Assembly (NCBI GenBank): GCA_035532755.1
Contig: DATKQI010000310.1
Location: forward strand, 1 to 43,313
Origin: DATKQI01 sp035532755
GTDB taxonomy: Bacteria > Pseudomonadota > Alphaproteobacteria > Acetobacterales > Acetobacteraceae
DNA: 43,313 nt
Reading direction: 5' to 3'
The notes under the pieces were generated by a model that was not told the DNA's origin, made no database searches, and saw only the letters and a program-made list of their open reading frames with translations. Position numbers and translations under genes: made by a program. Positions within the stretch are counted from its first letter, which is position 1; the number at the start of each line of letters is the position of its first letter. Shown piece by piece: positions 8,280 to 16,358 of the stretch.

Positions 8280-9110
8280 ATGGGGGCCTATCTGCGCCCT
8301 GCCGCGTTGAACGACGCCCTGAAGGCGTTGGCCGACCATCGGCCGGCGATCCTGGCCGGTGGCACCGACCATTTTCCCGCGCGTGCCAGTCAGCCGCGCG
8401 ACGAGGACATTCTCGACATCACCGCGCTGCCGGGCTTGCGCGCCATCACCGAAGCCCCCGATTACTGGCGCATCCCCTGCCTTGCCACCTGGACCGATCT
8501 GATCGAGGCCGACCTGCCGCCGCTGTTCGACGGGCTGCGTGCCGCCGCGGGCCAGATCGGCGGGGTGCAGGTGCAGAACGCGGGTACGCTGTGCGGCAAT
8601 CTGTGCAACGCGAGCCCGGCGGCCGACGGCATCCCGAACCTGCTGGCGCTGGATGCGGTGGTGGAACTGGCGAGCTTCTCCGGCACGCGCCTGCTGCCGG
8701 TCCACGGCTTCGTGCTTGGCAACCGCAGCACCGCATGCCGGCCGGACGAGATGGTGCTGGCCCTGCGCATTCCGCGCCCGGCCCTGCCGTCGCGCGGCGT
8801 GTTCGGCAAGCTGGGCGCGCGGCGTTATCTGGTGATTTCCATCGTGATGGTCGCCGCCACCGCGCAGTTTCATCCCGATGGCCGCATTGCCGCCGCGCGC
8901 GTTGCCATCGGCGCCTGCGGGGCGGTGGCCTGCCGTCTGCCCGGGCTGGAGGCGGCATTGTCCGGCAAGCGGCCCGATCCCGCCCTGGTCGATCCCGCGC
9001 ATCTGGACCCGATCACCCCGATCGACGACGTGCGTGCCACCGCCGCCTATCGCCGGGAAGCGGCGATGGAGATGCTGCGCCGCGCCGTCAGCGCACTGGG
9101 GGCGCAATGA
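8280..9110 (+). CDS. Molybdenum hydroxylase FAD-binding subunit (CoxM/NdhF-like)
   Basis: A 276-residue flavin subunit of the xanthine dehydrogenase family. The FAD-binding motifs are AGGTDHFPA near residue 27 and QIGGVQVQNAGTLCGNLCNASPAAD near residues 97-121 (given in part: GTLCGNLCNASPAAD). It passes electrons from the [2Fe-2S] clusters to an acceptor. AAAGGGAG lies just upstream of the ATG at 8280, which I prefer over an ATG at 8235 that falls inside the operator. First gene of a five-gene operon joined by ATGA overlaps. With the next gene it would form the hydroxylase that converts nicotinate to 6-hydroxynicotinate, inferred from the downstream reductase and the linked enamidase. Confidence 0.88.
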   Translation: MGAYLRPAALNDALKALADHRPAILAGGTDHFPARASQPRDEDILDITALPGLRAITEAPDYWRIPCLATWTDLIEADLPPLFDGLRAAAGQIGGVQVQNAGTLCGNLCNASPAADGIPNLLALDAVVELASFSGTRLLPVHGFVLGNRSTACRPDEMVLALRIPRPALPSRGVFGKLGARRYLVISIVMVAATAQFHPDGRIAAARVAIGACGAVACRLPGLEAALSGKRPDPALVDPAHLDPITPIDDVRATAAYRREAAMEMLRRAVSALGAQ

Positions 9111-11851
9111 TGAGATCACCCGATGCGCCGCTCGCCTTCACGCTGAACGGCGCTCCGTGTGCGCTGCACACGGATCCTGCGCGGCGGCTGTCCGATCTGC
9201 TGCGCGACGATCTCGGCCTCAACGGCACCAAGATCGGCTGCAACGCGGGCGATTGCGGCGCCTGCACGGTGCTGCTGGACGGGCGGCAGGTCTGCGCGTG
9301 CATGATCCCGGCCGCGCAGGTGGCCGGCCGTGCCGTCGTCACCGTGGAGGGCCTTGCGCAGAAGGGTGCGCTGAACGCGCTGCAGCAGGCCTTCCTGGCT
9401 CATGGCGCCGCACAATGCGGCATCTGCACACCGGGGATGCTGATGGCGGCGACCGACCTGCTCGCCCGCTGCCCGAGCCCCACCGAGGCACAGGTGTGCG
9501 ACGGTCTGGCCGGCGTGCTGTGCCGCTGCACGGGCTATCGCAAGATCATCGACGCGGTGCTGGATGCGGCTCACCCCTCTCGCACGCCGCCGCCTCTGCC
9601 GGGGCACGCCGTGGGTGCGCGCATGGCGAAGGTGGATGGTGCGGCGCGGCTGACCGGGACGGAGCGGTTCGGTGCCGATGCGCTGCCGGACGAGCCGTTC
9701 CTGAGCCTGCGTGCGGTGCGCAGCCCCCATGCCCATGCGCGCTTCACGCTGGGCGATTTCGCGCCGGTCTTCGCCGCCCATCCGGGCCTCGTCCGCGTGC
9801 TGACGGTGCGCGACATCCCCGGCCGCAACCTCTACGGCATCTACCCCACCGGCAAGGACCAGCCCGTGCTGGCGGAGCGCCACGTGCGCCATCGCGGGGA
9901 GCCGGTCTGCGCCCTGGTCGGCCCGGCGGAAACCCTGGCGGCGATCGAGGATTCCAGCCTGCCGATCGTGTGGGAGGTGCTGCCGCCCATTGGTTTCGGC
10001 GACGCCGAGGCGCCGGACGCGCCGCAGATGCATCCGCATGCGCCCGGCAACATCCTCTGCCGCGGCCGCGTGGCCACCGGCGATCCCGACGCGGCATTGG
10101 CGCAGGCCGCCATCCGTGCGGAGATCGCGGTCGAGACCGGCTTCGTCGAGCATGCCTATATCGAGCCGGAAGCCGGCTATGCCCGTCGCGTGGGCGATCG
10201 CATCGAGGTGGTCGCCTCCACCCAGACGCCGTACATGGATCGCGACGAACTGGCGCTGATCCTCGGCCTGCGCCCGGATCAGGTGCGCGTGATCCCCACG
10301 GCCGTCGGCGGCGGCTTCGGCGGCAAGCTCGACCTGTCGGTGCAGCCGCTGGTCTGCACCGCGGCCTGGCTGCTGAACCGTCCGGTGCGAATGGTCTATT
10401 CCCGCGCGGAGAGCATGGAAGCGACCACCAAGCGCCACCCCGCCCGCATCCGCGCGAGTGCGGCAGCGGGTGCCGACGGCCTGCTCACCGCGTTCCGCTT
10501 CCACGGCGATTTCAACACCGGTGCCTACGCAAGCTGGGGCCCGACCGTCGCGAACCGCGTGCCGGTGCATGCCATGGGGCCGTATGCGGTGCCGCATGTG
10601 CGCTGCACCTCGGCCGCGATTCACACCACTGATCCGCCTTCCGGCGCGTTTCGCGGCTTCGGCGTGCCACAGGCGGCCATCGCGCACGAAGCGCTGATGG
10701 ACATGCTGGCCGGCCGGCTCGGCCTCGATCCTCTGGAATTCCGGCTGCGCAACGCGCTGCGCCCCGGCAGCCGCACCGCGACCGGCCAGGTGCTGGGCGC
10801 CGGCGCGGCCCTGCCGGCGTGCCTGGAAGCCCTGCGCCCGCGCTGGCGGCAGTGGCGGGCCGAGTCCGGGGCGTTCAACCGCGCTGCCTCCGGCAAGCTG
10901 TGCCGCGGGACGGGCATTGCCTGCATGTGGTACGGAATCGGCAATACGTCCCTGCCCAACCCTTCGGAAATGGTGGTCGGGATCGACGCATCGGGCCGGG
11001 CCACGCTGTTCTCCGGTGCTGTCGATATCGGCCAGGGGTCGAACACCATCATGGTGCAGATCGCCGCCGATGCCCTCGGCATTGCCGCGTCCGACATTGC
11101 GCTGGTGACGGGCGATACCGACCGCACGCGCGATGCGGGCAAGACCAGCGCTTCCCGCCAGACGTTCGTCAGCGGCAATGCCGCTCGCGCCGCCGCCGAG
11201 GCGCTGCGCGGGGCCATTCTGCGCCATGCCAATGCCGGCCCCGCGGCGCGCATCGCGCTGCATCCCGGCCGCATTGTCGTCAGCGAGAACGGCATCGACA
11301 GCGCGATCGACCTCGCACGCCTGCCGGCGGGCGCCGATGGGCTGGTGCTGCGCGGCGAGGGGCGGTTCGACCCGCCGACCACCGCACTCGATGCGGACGG
11401 GCAGGGGATTCCCTATGCCGCCTTTGCTTTCGCGGCCCAGATCGCCGAGGTGGAGGTGGATATCGCACTCGGCACTGTGCGCGCCTGCCGCATCGCCGCC
11501 GCGCACGATGTCGGCCGCGCGATCAACCCGACGCAGGTGGAAGGACAGATCCACGGCGGCATCGCCCAGGGGCTCGGGCTTGCGCTGATGGAGGAGTTCA
11601 TCCCCGGCCGCACCGCGAACCTGCACGACTACCTGATTCCCACCATCGGCGATATTCCGCCGATCGAGACCATCCTGATAGAGGAACCCGATCCGCTCGG
11701 CCCGTTCGGCGCGAAGGGTGTGGGCGAGCCGGCGCTGGTCGCCACCGCGCCCGCCATCCTGAACGCCATCCATCACGCGACCGGCGTGCGCATCACGCGC
11801 GTGCCCGCGACGCCGGATCGGATGCTGGCCGCGCTGAAGGCGGGACGATGA
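9107..11851 (+). CDS. Fused [2Fe-2S]/molybdopterin hydroxylase, probable nicotinate dehydrogenase
   Basis: A 914-residue protein joining two subunits that are usually separate. Residues 1-155 are the CoxS-type part: plant-type cluster cysteines 45, 50, 53 and 63 or 65 (CNAGDCGACTV), and a second cluster at CGIC (104-107) and CRC (139-141). Residues 165-914 are the CoxL/XdhB-type molybdenum part, with GGGFGGK, AFRGFGVPQA, a GQGSN segment and GAKGVGEPAL, where Glu874 is the expected catalytic base. AFRGFG is found where CO dehydrogenases carry their cysteine loop, so this is not a CO dehydrogenase. The ATG at 9107 overlaps the upstream stop. The nicotinate substrate is inferred from context; another N-heterocycle is possible. 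Confidence 0.85.
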   Translation: MMRSPDAPLAFTLNGAPCALHTDPARRLSDLLRDDLGLNGTKIGCNAGDCGACTVLLDGRQVCACMIPAAQVAGRAVVTVEGLAQKGALNALQQAFLAHGAAQCGICTPGMLMAATDLLARCPSPTEAQVCDGLAGVLCRCTGYRKIIDAVLDAAHPSRTPPPLPGHAVGARMAKVDGAARLTGTERFGADALPDEPFLSLRAVRSPHAHARFTLGDFAPVFAAHPGLVRVLTVRDIPGRNLYGIYPTGKDQPVLAERHVRHRGEPVCALVGPAETLAAIEDSSLPIVWEVLPPIGFGDAEAPDAPQMHPHAPGNILCRGRVATGDPDAALAQAAIRAEIAVETGFVEHAYIEPEAGYARRVGDRIEVVASTQTPYMDRDELALILGLRPDQVRVIPTAVGGGFGGKLDLSVQPLVCTAAWLLNRPVRMVYSRAESMEATTKRHPARIRASAAAGADGLLTAFRFHGDFNTGAYASWGPTVANRVPVHAMGPYAVPHVRCTSAAIHTTDPPSGAFRGFGVPQAAIAHEALMDMLAGRLGLDPLEFRLRNALRPGSRTATGQVLGAGAALPACLEALRPRWRQWRAESGAFNRAASGKLCRGTGIACMWYGIGNTSLPNPSEMVVGIDASGRATLFSGAVDIGQGSNTIMVQIAADALGIAASDIALVTGDTDRTRDAGKTSASRQTFVSGNAARAAAEALRGAILRHANAGPAARIALHPGRIVVSENGIDSAIDLARLPAGADGLVLRGEGRFDPPTTALDADGQGIPYAAFAFAAQIAEVEVDIALGTVRACRIAAAHDVGRAINPTQVEGQIHGGIAQGLGLALMEEFIPGRTANLHDYLIPTIGDIPPIETILIEEPDPLGPFGAKGVGEPALVATAPAILNAIHHATGVRITRVPATPDRMLAALKAGR

Positions 11852-13332
11852 ACACGCATCTCGGCCCGCCGGGACCGGACGAGGCGGCACTGGACGCTGC
11901 GGCGCACACCGAGCCGGGCATCGTCACCTGCGATGCCTGCCCGGTGCTCTGCCGCATCCGCCCCGGCCACACCGGCGCCTGCGATCGCTATGGCAATGTG
12001 GACGGGCAGTTGCAGCGGATGGACCCGCTCGTCATCGCGGCGCGCAGCCAGGAACAGGTGCGCCTGCTGGATGTCGGGTGGGGCGGCAACCCGGTCGCGG
12101 CGAAGGACCTGTTCGTCACCGCGATCGGCGCCGGCACCACCTATCCCGATTACAAGCCCGCCCCGTTCATCGTCGGCGCCGAGATCGACGGGATCGACAT
12201 GGTGACGATCGTGACCGAAGGCGTGTTCAGCTATTGCGGGCTGAAGGTGAAGATCGACACCGACCGCCATGTCGGCGCCGAAACCGCACCCGTGCGCGCC
12301 GAGGGTGAGCAGGTCGGCCATGTCACCACCGCCGAATATGGCAGCCAGATGCTGGCCATCGGCGGCGTGCGGCACCTCACGGGCGGGAGCAAGCGGGAAG
12401 GCGTGGCGGCCTGCCGGACGATGCTGCGGCTGGCCAACCGCGAAGCCGTCGATCTTGCCATCGACGGCGGTGCCAGCCTGCGCGTGCACGCGGGGACGGC
12501 GCCGGTGATCGACGGCACCCCCGAGACGCGCATGCGTGTCGGCTGCGGTTCGGCCACCATCGGCATCTTCGCCCCGCAATGGCAGGGGCTCGCCGACGAA
12601 GTGATCGTGGTGGACGACCACATTACAGGTGTGCTGACCGAGCACCAGGCCGGCCGCTTCCTCGGGCTGCCGCCCTCCGGCATCCGCGTGCGCGGCCGGC
12701 GTTCCACCCCGGGCCGCTATTTCCAGGTGGCGAACCCCGGCGCCGGCTGGGGCGGGACCGATATCGCCGAGCCGCTGTCCATCATCGAGCGGATCGATCC
12801 TCGCATCGCCTGGCCCGGCCTGCGGCTGCTGATGGTCTCCACCACCGGGGAGCATGCGGCCTGGTTCGTGCTGGACGAGGCGATGACGCCCCGGCCGGTG
12901 CCGATGCCTGAGCCGATCGCAGCCATCGTCGCGCGCATCGGCGAGAATTGCGAGCCGGCCCTGTGCAGCGTGCTGTTCATGGCCGGCGCCGGCGGCTCGC
13001 TGCGTGCGGGGGTGACGGAAAATCCGGTGCTGCTGACGCGCAGCGTGCAGAAGCGCCTCACCCGCGTCACCATGGGCGGGGCGCCGGTCTATGTCTGGCC
13101 GGGCGGCGGCATCACCATCATGGTGGATGTGGCGGCCATGCCCGCCAATGCCTTTGGCCATGTACCCACGCCGGCCCTGGTCGCACCGATCGAGTTCACC
13201 CTGCCGCGCGCGGACTATTTGCTCCTGGGCGGCTACGGCGGGCGGGTGCGAAGTTTGGCCGATGTTCTGGCAGCGGGCGCGGTGCGCGGCGCCAGCCTGC
13301 CGCCGGGCACGTTATTTCCGATCGCCGAATGA
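11848..13332 (+). CDS. hnr: 6-hydroxynicotinate reductase-like iron-sulfur protein
   Basis: A 494-residue protein. Near the N-terminus CDACPVLCRIRPGHTGACDR gives cysteines 28, 31, 35 and 45, a likely iron-sulfur site. The rest (YPDYKPAPFIVGAEIDGID, TEGVFSYCGLKVKID, QVANPGAGWGGT, YVWPGGGITIMVDV) matches my memory of proteins named 6-hydroxynicotinate reductase after the Eubacterium barkeri enzyme, which reduces 6-hydroxynicotinate to 1,4,5,6-tetrahydro-6-oxonicotinate with ferredoxin. CGSATIG at residues 233-239 loosely resembles a flavin-attachment site ([ST]GAT type). Its ATG overlaps the hydroxylase stop, and the next gene's ATG overlaps its own stop. The assignment is strengthened by the linked enamidase gene. 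Confidence 0.75.
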   Translation: MNTHLGPPGPDEAALDAAAHTEPGIVTCDACPVLCRIRPGHTGACDRYGNVDGQLQRMDPLVIAARSQEQVRLLDVGWGGNPVAAKDLFVTAIGAGTTYPDYKPAPFIVGAEIDGIDMVTIVTEGVFSYCGLKVKIDTDRHVGAETAPVRAEGEQVGHVTTAEYGSQMLAIGGVRHLTGGSKREGVAACRTMLRLANREAVDLAIDGGASLRVHAGTAPVIDGTPETRMRVGCGSATIGIFAPQWQGLADEVIVVDDHITGVLTEHQAGRFLGLPPSGIRVRGRRSTPGRYFQVANPGAGWGGTDIAEPLSIIERIDPRIAWPGLRLLMVSTTGEHAAWFVLDEAMTPRPVPMPEPIAAIVARIGENCEPALCSVLFMAGAGGSLRAGVTENPVLLTRSVQKRLTRVTMGGAPVYVWPGGGITIMVDVAAMPANAFGHVPTPALVAPIEFTLPRADYLLLGGYGGRVRSLADVLAAGAVRGASLPPGTLFPIAE

Positions 13333-14195
13333 ACGCCACGGCGTCGTTTCTGTCGGGCGGGCGGCTGCATCTGCGGCACGGGCCGATCGACTGTCTGGTA
13401 CGAGCCTGGGGCGAGCCCAGGGAAGTCGCCGCGGCATATTCGCAGGCCGAGGCGGCGTTTCCCGCGATCCTGCCGGCGCTATGCCAGGAATTGCGGCGGC
13501 TGCGCGCACCCTTGCCGTCGATGCCGCCGGCCGGGCCGATCGCGCAAAGGATGCATGGGGCCTGCATGCCGTACGCAGACCGGTTCATCACCCCGATGGC
13601 GGCGGTGGCCGGCGCGGTGGCGGATCATCTGCTGGCGGCGCTGTGCACCGGGCGGCGGCTGAATCGCGCTTTCGTCAACAACGGCGGCGATATCGCCTTC
13701 CACCTCGCGCCAGGGCGAAGCCTGCGATGCGGCCTGGTGGCGGACCTCGGCGCACCGGCGCTGGACGGCGTGTTCAGGCTGGAAGCGGCTTTTCCGGCGC
13801 GCGGGATCGCCACATCCGGCCGGGCCTGCAAGGGGCGCGGCGGGCGCAGTTTTTCGTTAGGCGTCGCGGACGCGGTCACGGTGCTGGCCGCCGATGCCGC
13901 GCGGGCCGATGCGGCGGCGACGATGATCGCCAATGCGGTCGATCTGCCCGGCCATGCTGCGATCATCCGCCGTCCGGCGCGCACGATCGACCCCGACAGC
14001 GATCTGGGCGAGCGGATGGTGACGCTGGATGTCGGCATTCTATCGCGTGACGAAATCGATGCCGCGCTCGACAGCGGGCTGGCGCGCGCCAAAGCCGCGC
14101 GCGCGGTGGGGTTGATCGGTGGCGCGGTACTGGCGCTGCGCGGCCGGATGCGCTGCGTGGGATTGGGCGAACTCTTGTTGCAGGAGCCATCATGA
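13329..14195 (+). CDS. UPF0280 family protein, ApbE-like fold
   Basis: A 288-residue UPF0280 protein. Its sequence shows features of the ApbE flavin transferase superfamily: FVNNGGDIAFHL resembles the NxGGD/E strand, and GIATSG followed by GVADAVTVLAADAARADAAAT resembles ApbE's ATSG and ADALAT region. ApbE proteins attach FMN to threonine or serine of target proteins. The ATG overlaps the stop of the reductase gene and its stop overlaps the next ATG, so it is made in step with the reductase. I infer a maturation role for the reductase, perhaps flavinylation; no activity of UPF0280 is established to my knowledge. Family call is firm, role is a hypothesis. Confidence 0.82.
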   Translation: MNATASFLSGGRLHLRHGPIDCLVRAWGEPREVAAAYSQAEAAFPAILPALCQELRRLRAPLPSMPPAGPIAQRMHGACMPYADRFITPMAAVAGAVADHLLAALCTGRRLNRAFVNNGGDIAFHLAPGRSLRCGLVADLGAPALDGVFRLEAAFPARGIATSGRACKGRGGRSFSLGVADAVTVLAADAARADAAATMIANAVDLPGHAAIIRRPARTIDPDSDLGERMVTLDVGILSRDEIDAALDSGLARAKAARAVGLIGGAVLALRGRMRCVGLGELLLQEPS

Positions 14196-14767
14196 TCCGC
14201 AAACTGCTGACCATCATCGAGGAAACCCATCGCGAGCAGGACCAGGCGGTGCAGCCGCCGACCCGCAAGGCGGCGGCGATCGCGGTGATCGGCAACCCCG
14301 CCGCCGGCCGGCACGTGGAGGACCTGGGCGAACTGATCGAACTGGGAGAGATGCTCGGGGCGCTGCTGGGCGAGCGGGCGGTGCGCGCTCTCGGCATCCG
14401 GCCGCAGGACGTGCAGAGCTACGGCAAGGCGGCGATCGTGGGCGAGGATGGCGAGCTGGAGCATGCCGCGGCGATCCTGCACCCCAAGCTGGGCGCGCCG
14501 CTGCGCCACGCGGTGGAGAAGGGCGCGGCGCTGGTGCCGAGCGCGAAGAAGCGCGGCGGCATGGGGGCGGCGATCGACGTGCCGCTGGGCCACAAGGATG
14601 CCGCCTTCGTCCGCAGCCATTTCGACGCGATGGAGGTGCGCGTGCCGGATGCGCCGCGGCGCGACGAGATCGTCGTGGCGGTGGTGATTACCGATTCCGG
14701 TCGGCCGCTGCCGCGCATCGGCGGGCTGCGGGCCGACCAGATCGAGGGAAAGGATGGGCTGCGGTGA
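14192..14767 (+). CDS. DUF1185 (amino acid synthesis) family protein
   Basis: A 191-residue protein of the DUF1185 family, often labelled amino acid synthesis protein. Visible are MIRKLLTIIEETHREQDQAV, the AVIGNPAAGRHVEDL stretch, SYGKAAIVGEDGELEHAAAILHPKLGAPLR (in part) and PRRDEIVVAVVITDSGRP. No catalytic activity is established for the family as far as I know. It is the last gene of the coupled operon, so it probably acts on or helps with a pathway intermediate, for example an unstable aldehyde or tautomer after ring opening (inference). Start at 14192 overlaps the upstream TGA. Confidence 0.82.
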   Translation: MIRKLLTIIEETHREQDQAVQPPTRKAAAIAVIGNPAAGRHVEDLGELIELGEMLGALLGERAVRALGIRPQDVQSYGKAAIVGEDGELEHAAAILHPKLGAPLRHAVEKGAALVPSAKKRGGMGAAIDVPLGHKDAAFVRSHFDAMEVRVPDAPRRDEIVVAVVITDSGRPLPRIGGLRADQIEGKDGLR

Positions 14768-14786
14768 AGCGCCGCAGCCTCATCCG

Positions 14787-14966
14787 TCAGCGATAATAGT
14801 AATAATTGTAGGGATGTGGGTGATAGTAGCAGCAGGGCCGGCCGGGTGCGACCACGCAGCCGGACAGGGTGGCGGCCATGCCGACCAGGCCCACCAGCGC
14901 CATGGCGCGGCGGACCAGAACGGTTCGCGCCAAGGAACCGATCCCGTAATAAACCGTTCCGTGCAT
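14787..14966 (-). CDS. Small tyrosine-rich lipoprotein
   Basis: A 59-residue protein with a hydrophobic segment (MALVGLVGMAATLSGC) ending in the lipobox LSGC, followed by a short mature part rich in Tyr, His and Cys (CCYYHPHPYNYYYYR). AGGAGCAGGGA precedes the ATG at 14966. It converges on the DUF1185 gene and is not obviously part of the nicotinate unit. Its Tyr-rich make-up recalls the secreted protein at 7138-7452. No function can be given; being so short, it is a moderate-confidence gene. Confidence 0.6.
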   Translation of the reverse strand: MHGTVYYGIGSLARTVLVRRAMALVGLVGMAATLSGCVVAPGRPCCYYHPHPYNYYYYR

Positions 14967-15056
14967 TCCCTGCTCCTGTGCTGACCGGATCGACATTACG
15001 ATCATATGGCAAAGGGCATAACGTGCCGGCGGCGTTTTGTTTCCATCGGTAACGCG

Positions 15057-15091
15057 CTGGAGCATGTTCGTTTGAAACGAACCTGCTCCAG
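15057..15091. repeat. 35-bp near-perfect palindrome
   Basis: The arms read CTGGAGCA and GTTCGTTT, then one central G at 15074, then AAACGAAC and TGCTCCAG. The only mispair is 15065 against 15083. It lies in the gap between the small lipoprotein gene and the 3' end of the enamidase gene. The form is that of a REP-like or cruciform element; it lacks a T tract on either side, so it is not a standard terminator. A second hairpin follows 22 bases on. Confidence 0.7.
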
Positions 15092-15113
15092 TTCGTATTT
15101 CGCGAACATTTTC

Positions 15114-15148
15114 ATCGGCTTGGAATCGCTGCGCGGTTCCAAGCCGAT
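15114..15148. repeat. Hairpin with perfect 12-bp arms, possible terminator or REP unit
   Basis: ATCGGCTTGGAA at 15114-15125 pairs perfectly with TTCCAAGCCGAT at 15137-15148 around an 11-base loop. It begins 6 bases past the enamidase stop codon (15155, minus strand), the place for a 3' end or mRNA-stabilising hairpin. No run of T follows in either direction. Together with the palindrome at 15057-15091 it makes a compact double-hairpin block. Confidence 0.6.
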
Positions 15149-15154
15149 AATGCT

Positions 15155-16348
15155 CTATGCAATGATTTCCGGCACACGCTCGGCGGGCGGGGTGTTGCGG
15201 CTGCGGGCGCAGCGGACCACGCCGTCGATGATCACCATGCCGATGCCCGGCAGATCGCCCTGCCGCACCGAATCGAGCAGATCCTTCCCGGCCGAATGCT
15301 GGGCACGGTCCATCAGCACGAAATCGGCGGCGCGGCCGGGTTCGATGATCCCGCAATCGAGCGTACGCTGGCGGGCGGTATTGCCGGTGGCGCAGCAGAA
15401 GGCGAGTTCCGCCGGCAATTCGCCCAGGCTCGACAGCAGCGCGATCATCCTGAGGATGCCGAGCGGTTGCACGCCCGATCCGGCGGGGGAGTCAGTGCCG
15501 AGGATCACCCGGTCGAGCTGGTCGAGTTCGCGGGCGAAGCGCAGCGCGGACAGGCCGGCCAGTTCGTTGCCATTATGCACGATCTCGATGGACCGGCCGC
15601 AGCCTTCGCACAGGCAGCGGATCTGGGAGAGCGGCAGGGCGGTATGGCCGCCGTTGATGTGACCGATCACGTCGGCATCGGCCTCCAGCACCGTGTCCGC
15701 GTCGATGTAGCCCGAGCCGGGCACGCTGGGGCCACCGGTGTGGATGGTGCTCTGGATGCCGTATTTCCGCGCCCAGGCCACCATCTCCTTCGCCTCGTAG
15801 CCGGCCTTCACCGTGCCGAGGCCGACCTCGCCCAGCAGCGTCACGCCGGCGGCGGCGAGGTCAGCGAAATCCTGCTCCACCATGCCCTTCTCCAGCACCG
15901 GCGCGCCGCCATGCAGCTTTACCCCGCCCGGGCGGAAGGCCGAGGATGTGCGCTGCGCGGTGACGGCGAGCGCCTTGAGCCCGACGATGTCGCGCGGACG
16001 GCCGGGCAGGTGTACCTCCCCGGCCGAGATCATGGTGGTGACCCCGCCATGCAGGAAGCTGTCGATCCAGCCGATCTGGCCCTGCCGCGGCGTCCAGTCC
16101 CCGAACACCGGATGCACATGGCTGTCGATCAGGCCGGGAGCCAGCGCGCAGCCTTTGGCATCGATCGTGACGCGCGCGCCCGCGGTGTCGCAATCGGCGG
16201 CACGCCCGAGTGCGACGATGCGGCCGCCTTCCGCCACCAGCGTGTCCGCATCCAGGATGGGCGCCTCCAGCTTCCCTGACAGCAGCAATCCGATATTGCG
16301 GATGACGAGCCTGCCCTGCTGGGCTTCGGGTCCGGCGGACAGCGCCAT
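15155..16348 (-). CDS. ena: Enamidase-like amidohydrolase (6-oxo-1,4,5,6-tetrahydronicotinate hydrolase)
   Basis: A 397-residue amidohydrolase. Metal ligands of the family are visible: HVH at 77-79, Glu174 in GEVGLGT, His203 (HTGG), His230 (HINGG) and Asp286 (GTDSPAG). Long stretches agree with the Eubacterium barkeri enamidase as I remember it: HGGVTTMISAG, PGRPRD, GVKLHGGAPVLEKG, GEVGLGTVK, IPLGILR-like QPLGILR and SRNTPPAERV near the end. That enzyme opens 1,4,5,6-tetrahydro-6-oxonicotinate to 2-formylglutarate and ammonia. AGGAAG precedes the ATG at 16348. It is the third gene after marR and the 1150-residue flavoprotein, with a 10-base gap. Confidence 0.85.
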   Translation of the reverse strand: MALSAGPEAQQGRLVIRNIGLLLSGKLEAPILDADTLVAEGGRIVALGRAADCDTAGARVTIDAKGCALAPGLIDSHVHPVFGDWTPRQGQIGWIDSFLHGGVTTMISAGEVHLPGRPRDIVGLKALAVTAQRTSSAFRPGGVKLHGGAPVLEKGMVEQDFADLAAAGVTLLGEVGLGTVKAGYEAKEMVAWARKYGIQSTIHTGGPSVPGSGYIDADTVLEADADVIGHINGGHTALPLSQIRCLCEGCGRSIEIVHNGNELAGLSALRFARELDQLDRVILGTDSPAGSGVQPLGILRMIALLSSLGELPAELAFCCATGNTARQRTLDCGIIEPGRAADFVLMDRAQHSAGKDLLDSVRQGDLPGIGMVIIDGVVRCARSRNTPPAERVPEIIA

Positions 16349-16358
16349 GGCGATCTTC

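Noticed and set aside
8280..11851. Aerobic carbon monoxide dehydrogenase (coxMSL)
   Set aside because: The order and domains resemble coxMSL, but the active-site loop of the Mo subunit reads AFRGFG with no CO-dehydrogenase cysteine loop, and no cox accessory genes follow.
9116..11890. A 924-codon open frame on the minus strand opposite the molybdenum hydroxylase
   Set aside because: High G+C coding sequence often leaves the opposite strand open; the translation shows no family motif and the plus-strand protein is complete and convincing. The same holds for long antisense frames opposite soxA (27580-30882) and the 1150-residue flavoprotein (17262-20219).
11848..13332. Ring-opening amidohydrolase (barbiturase/cyanuric acid hydrolase) as identity of the reductase-like gene
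   Set aside because: The N-terminal four-cysteine motif and overall pattern do not fit that family, and the ring-opening enzyme of the pathway is accounted for by the enamidase at 15155-16348.
15114..15148. Standard rho-independent terminator
   Set aside because: The stem is strong, but neither strand has a run of T after it, so I list it only as a hairpin or repeat.
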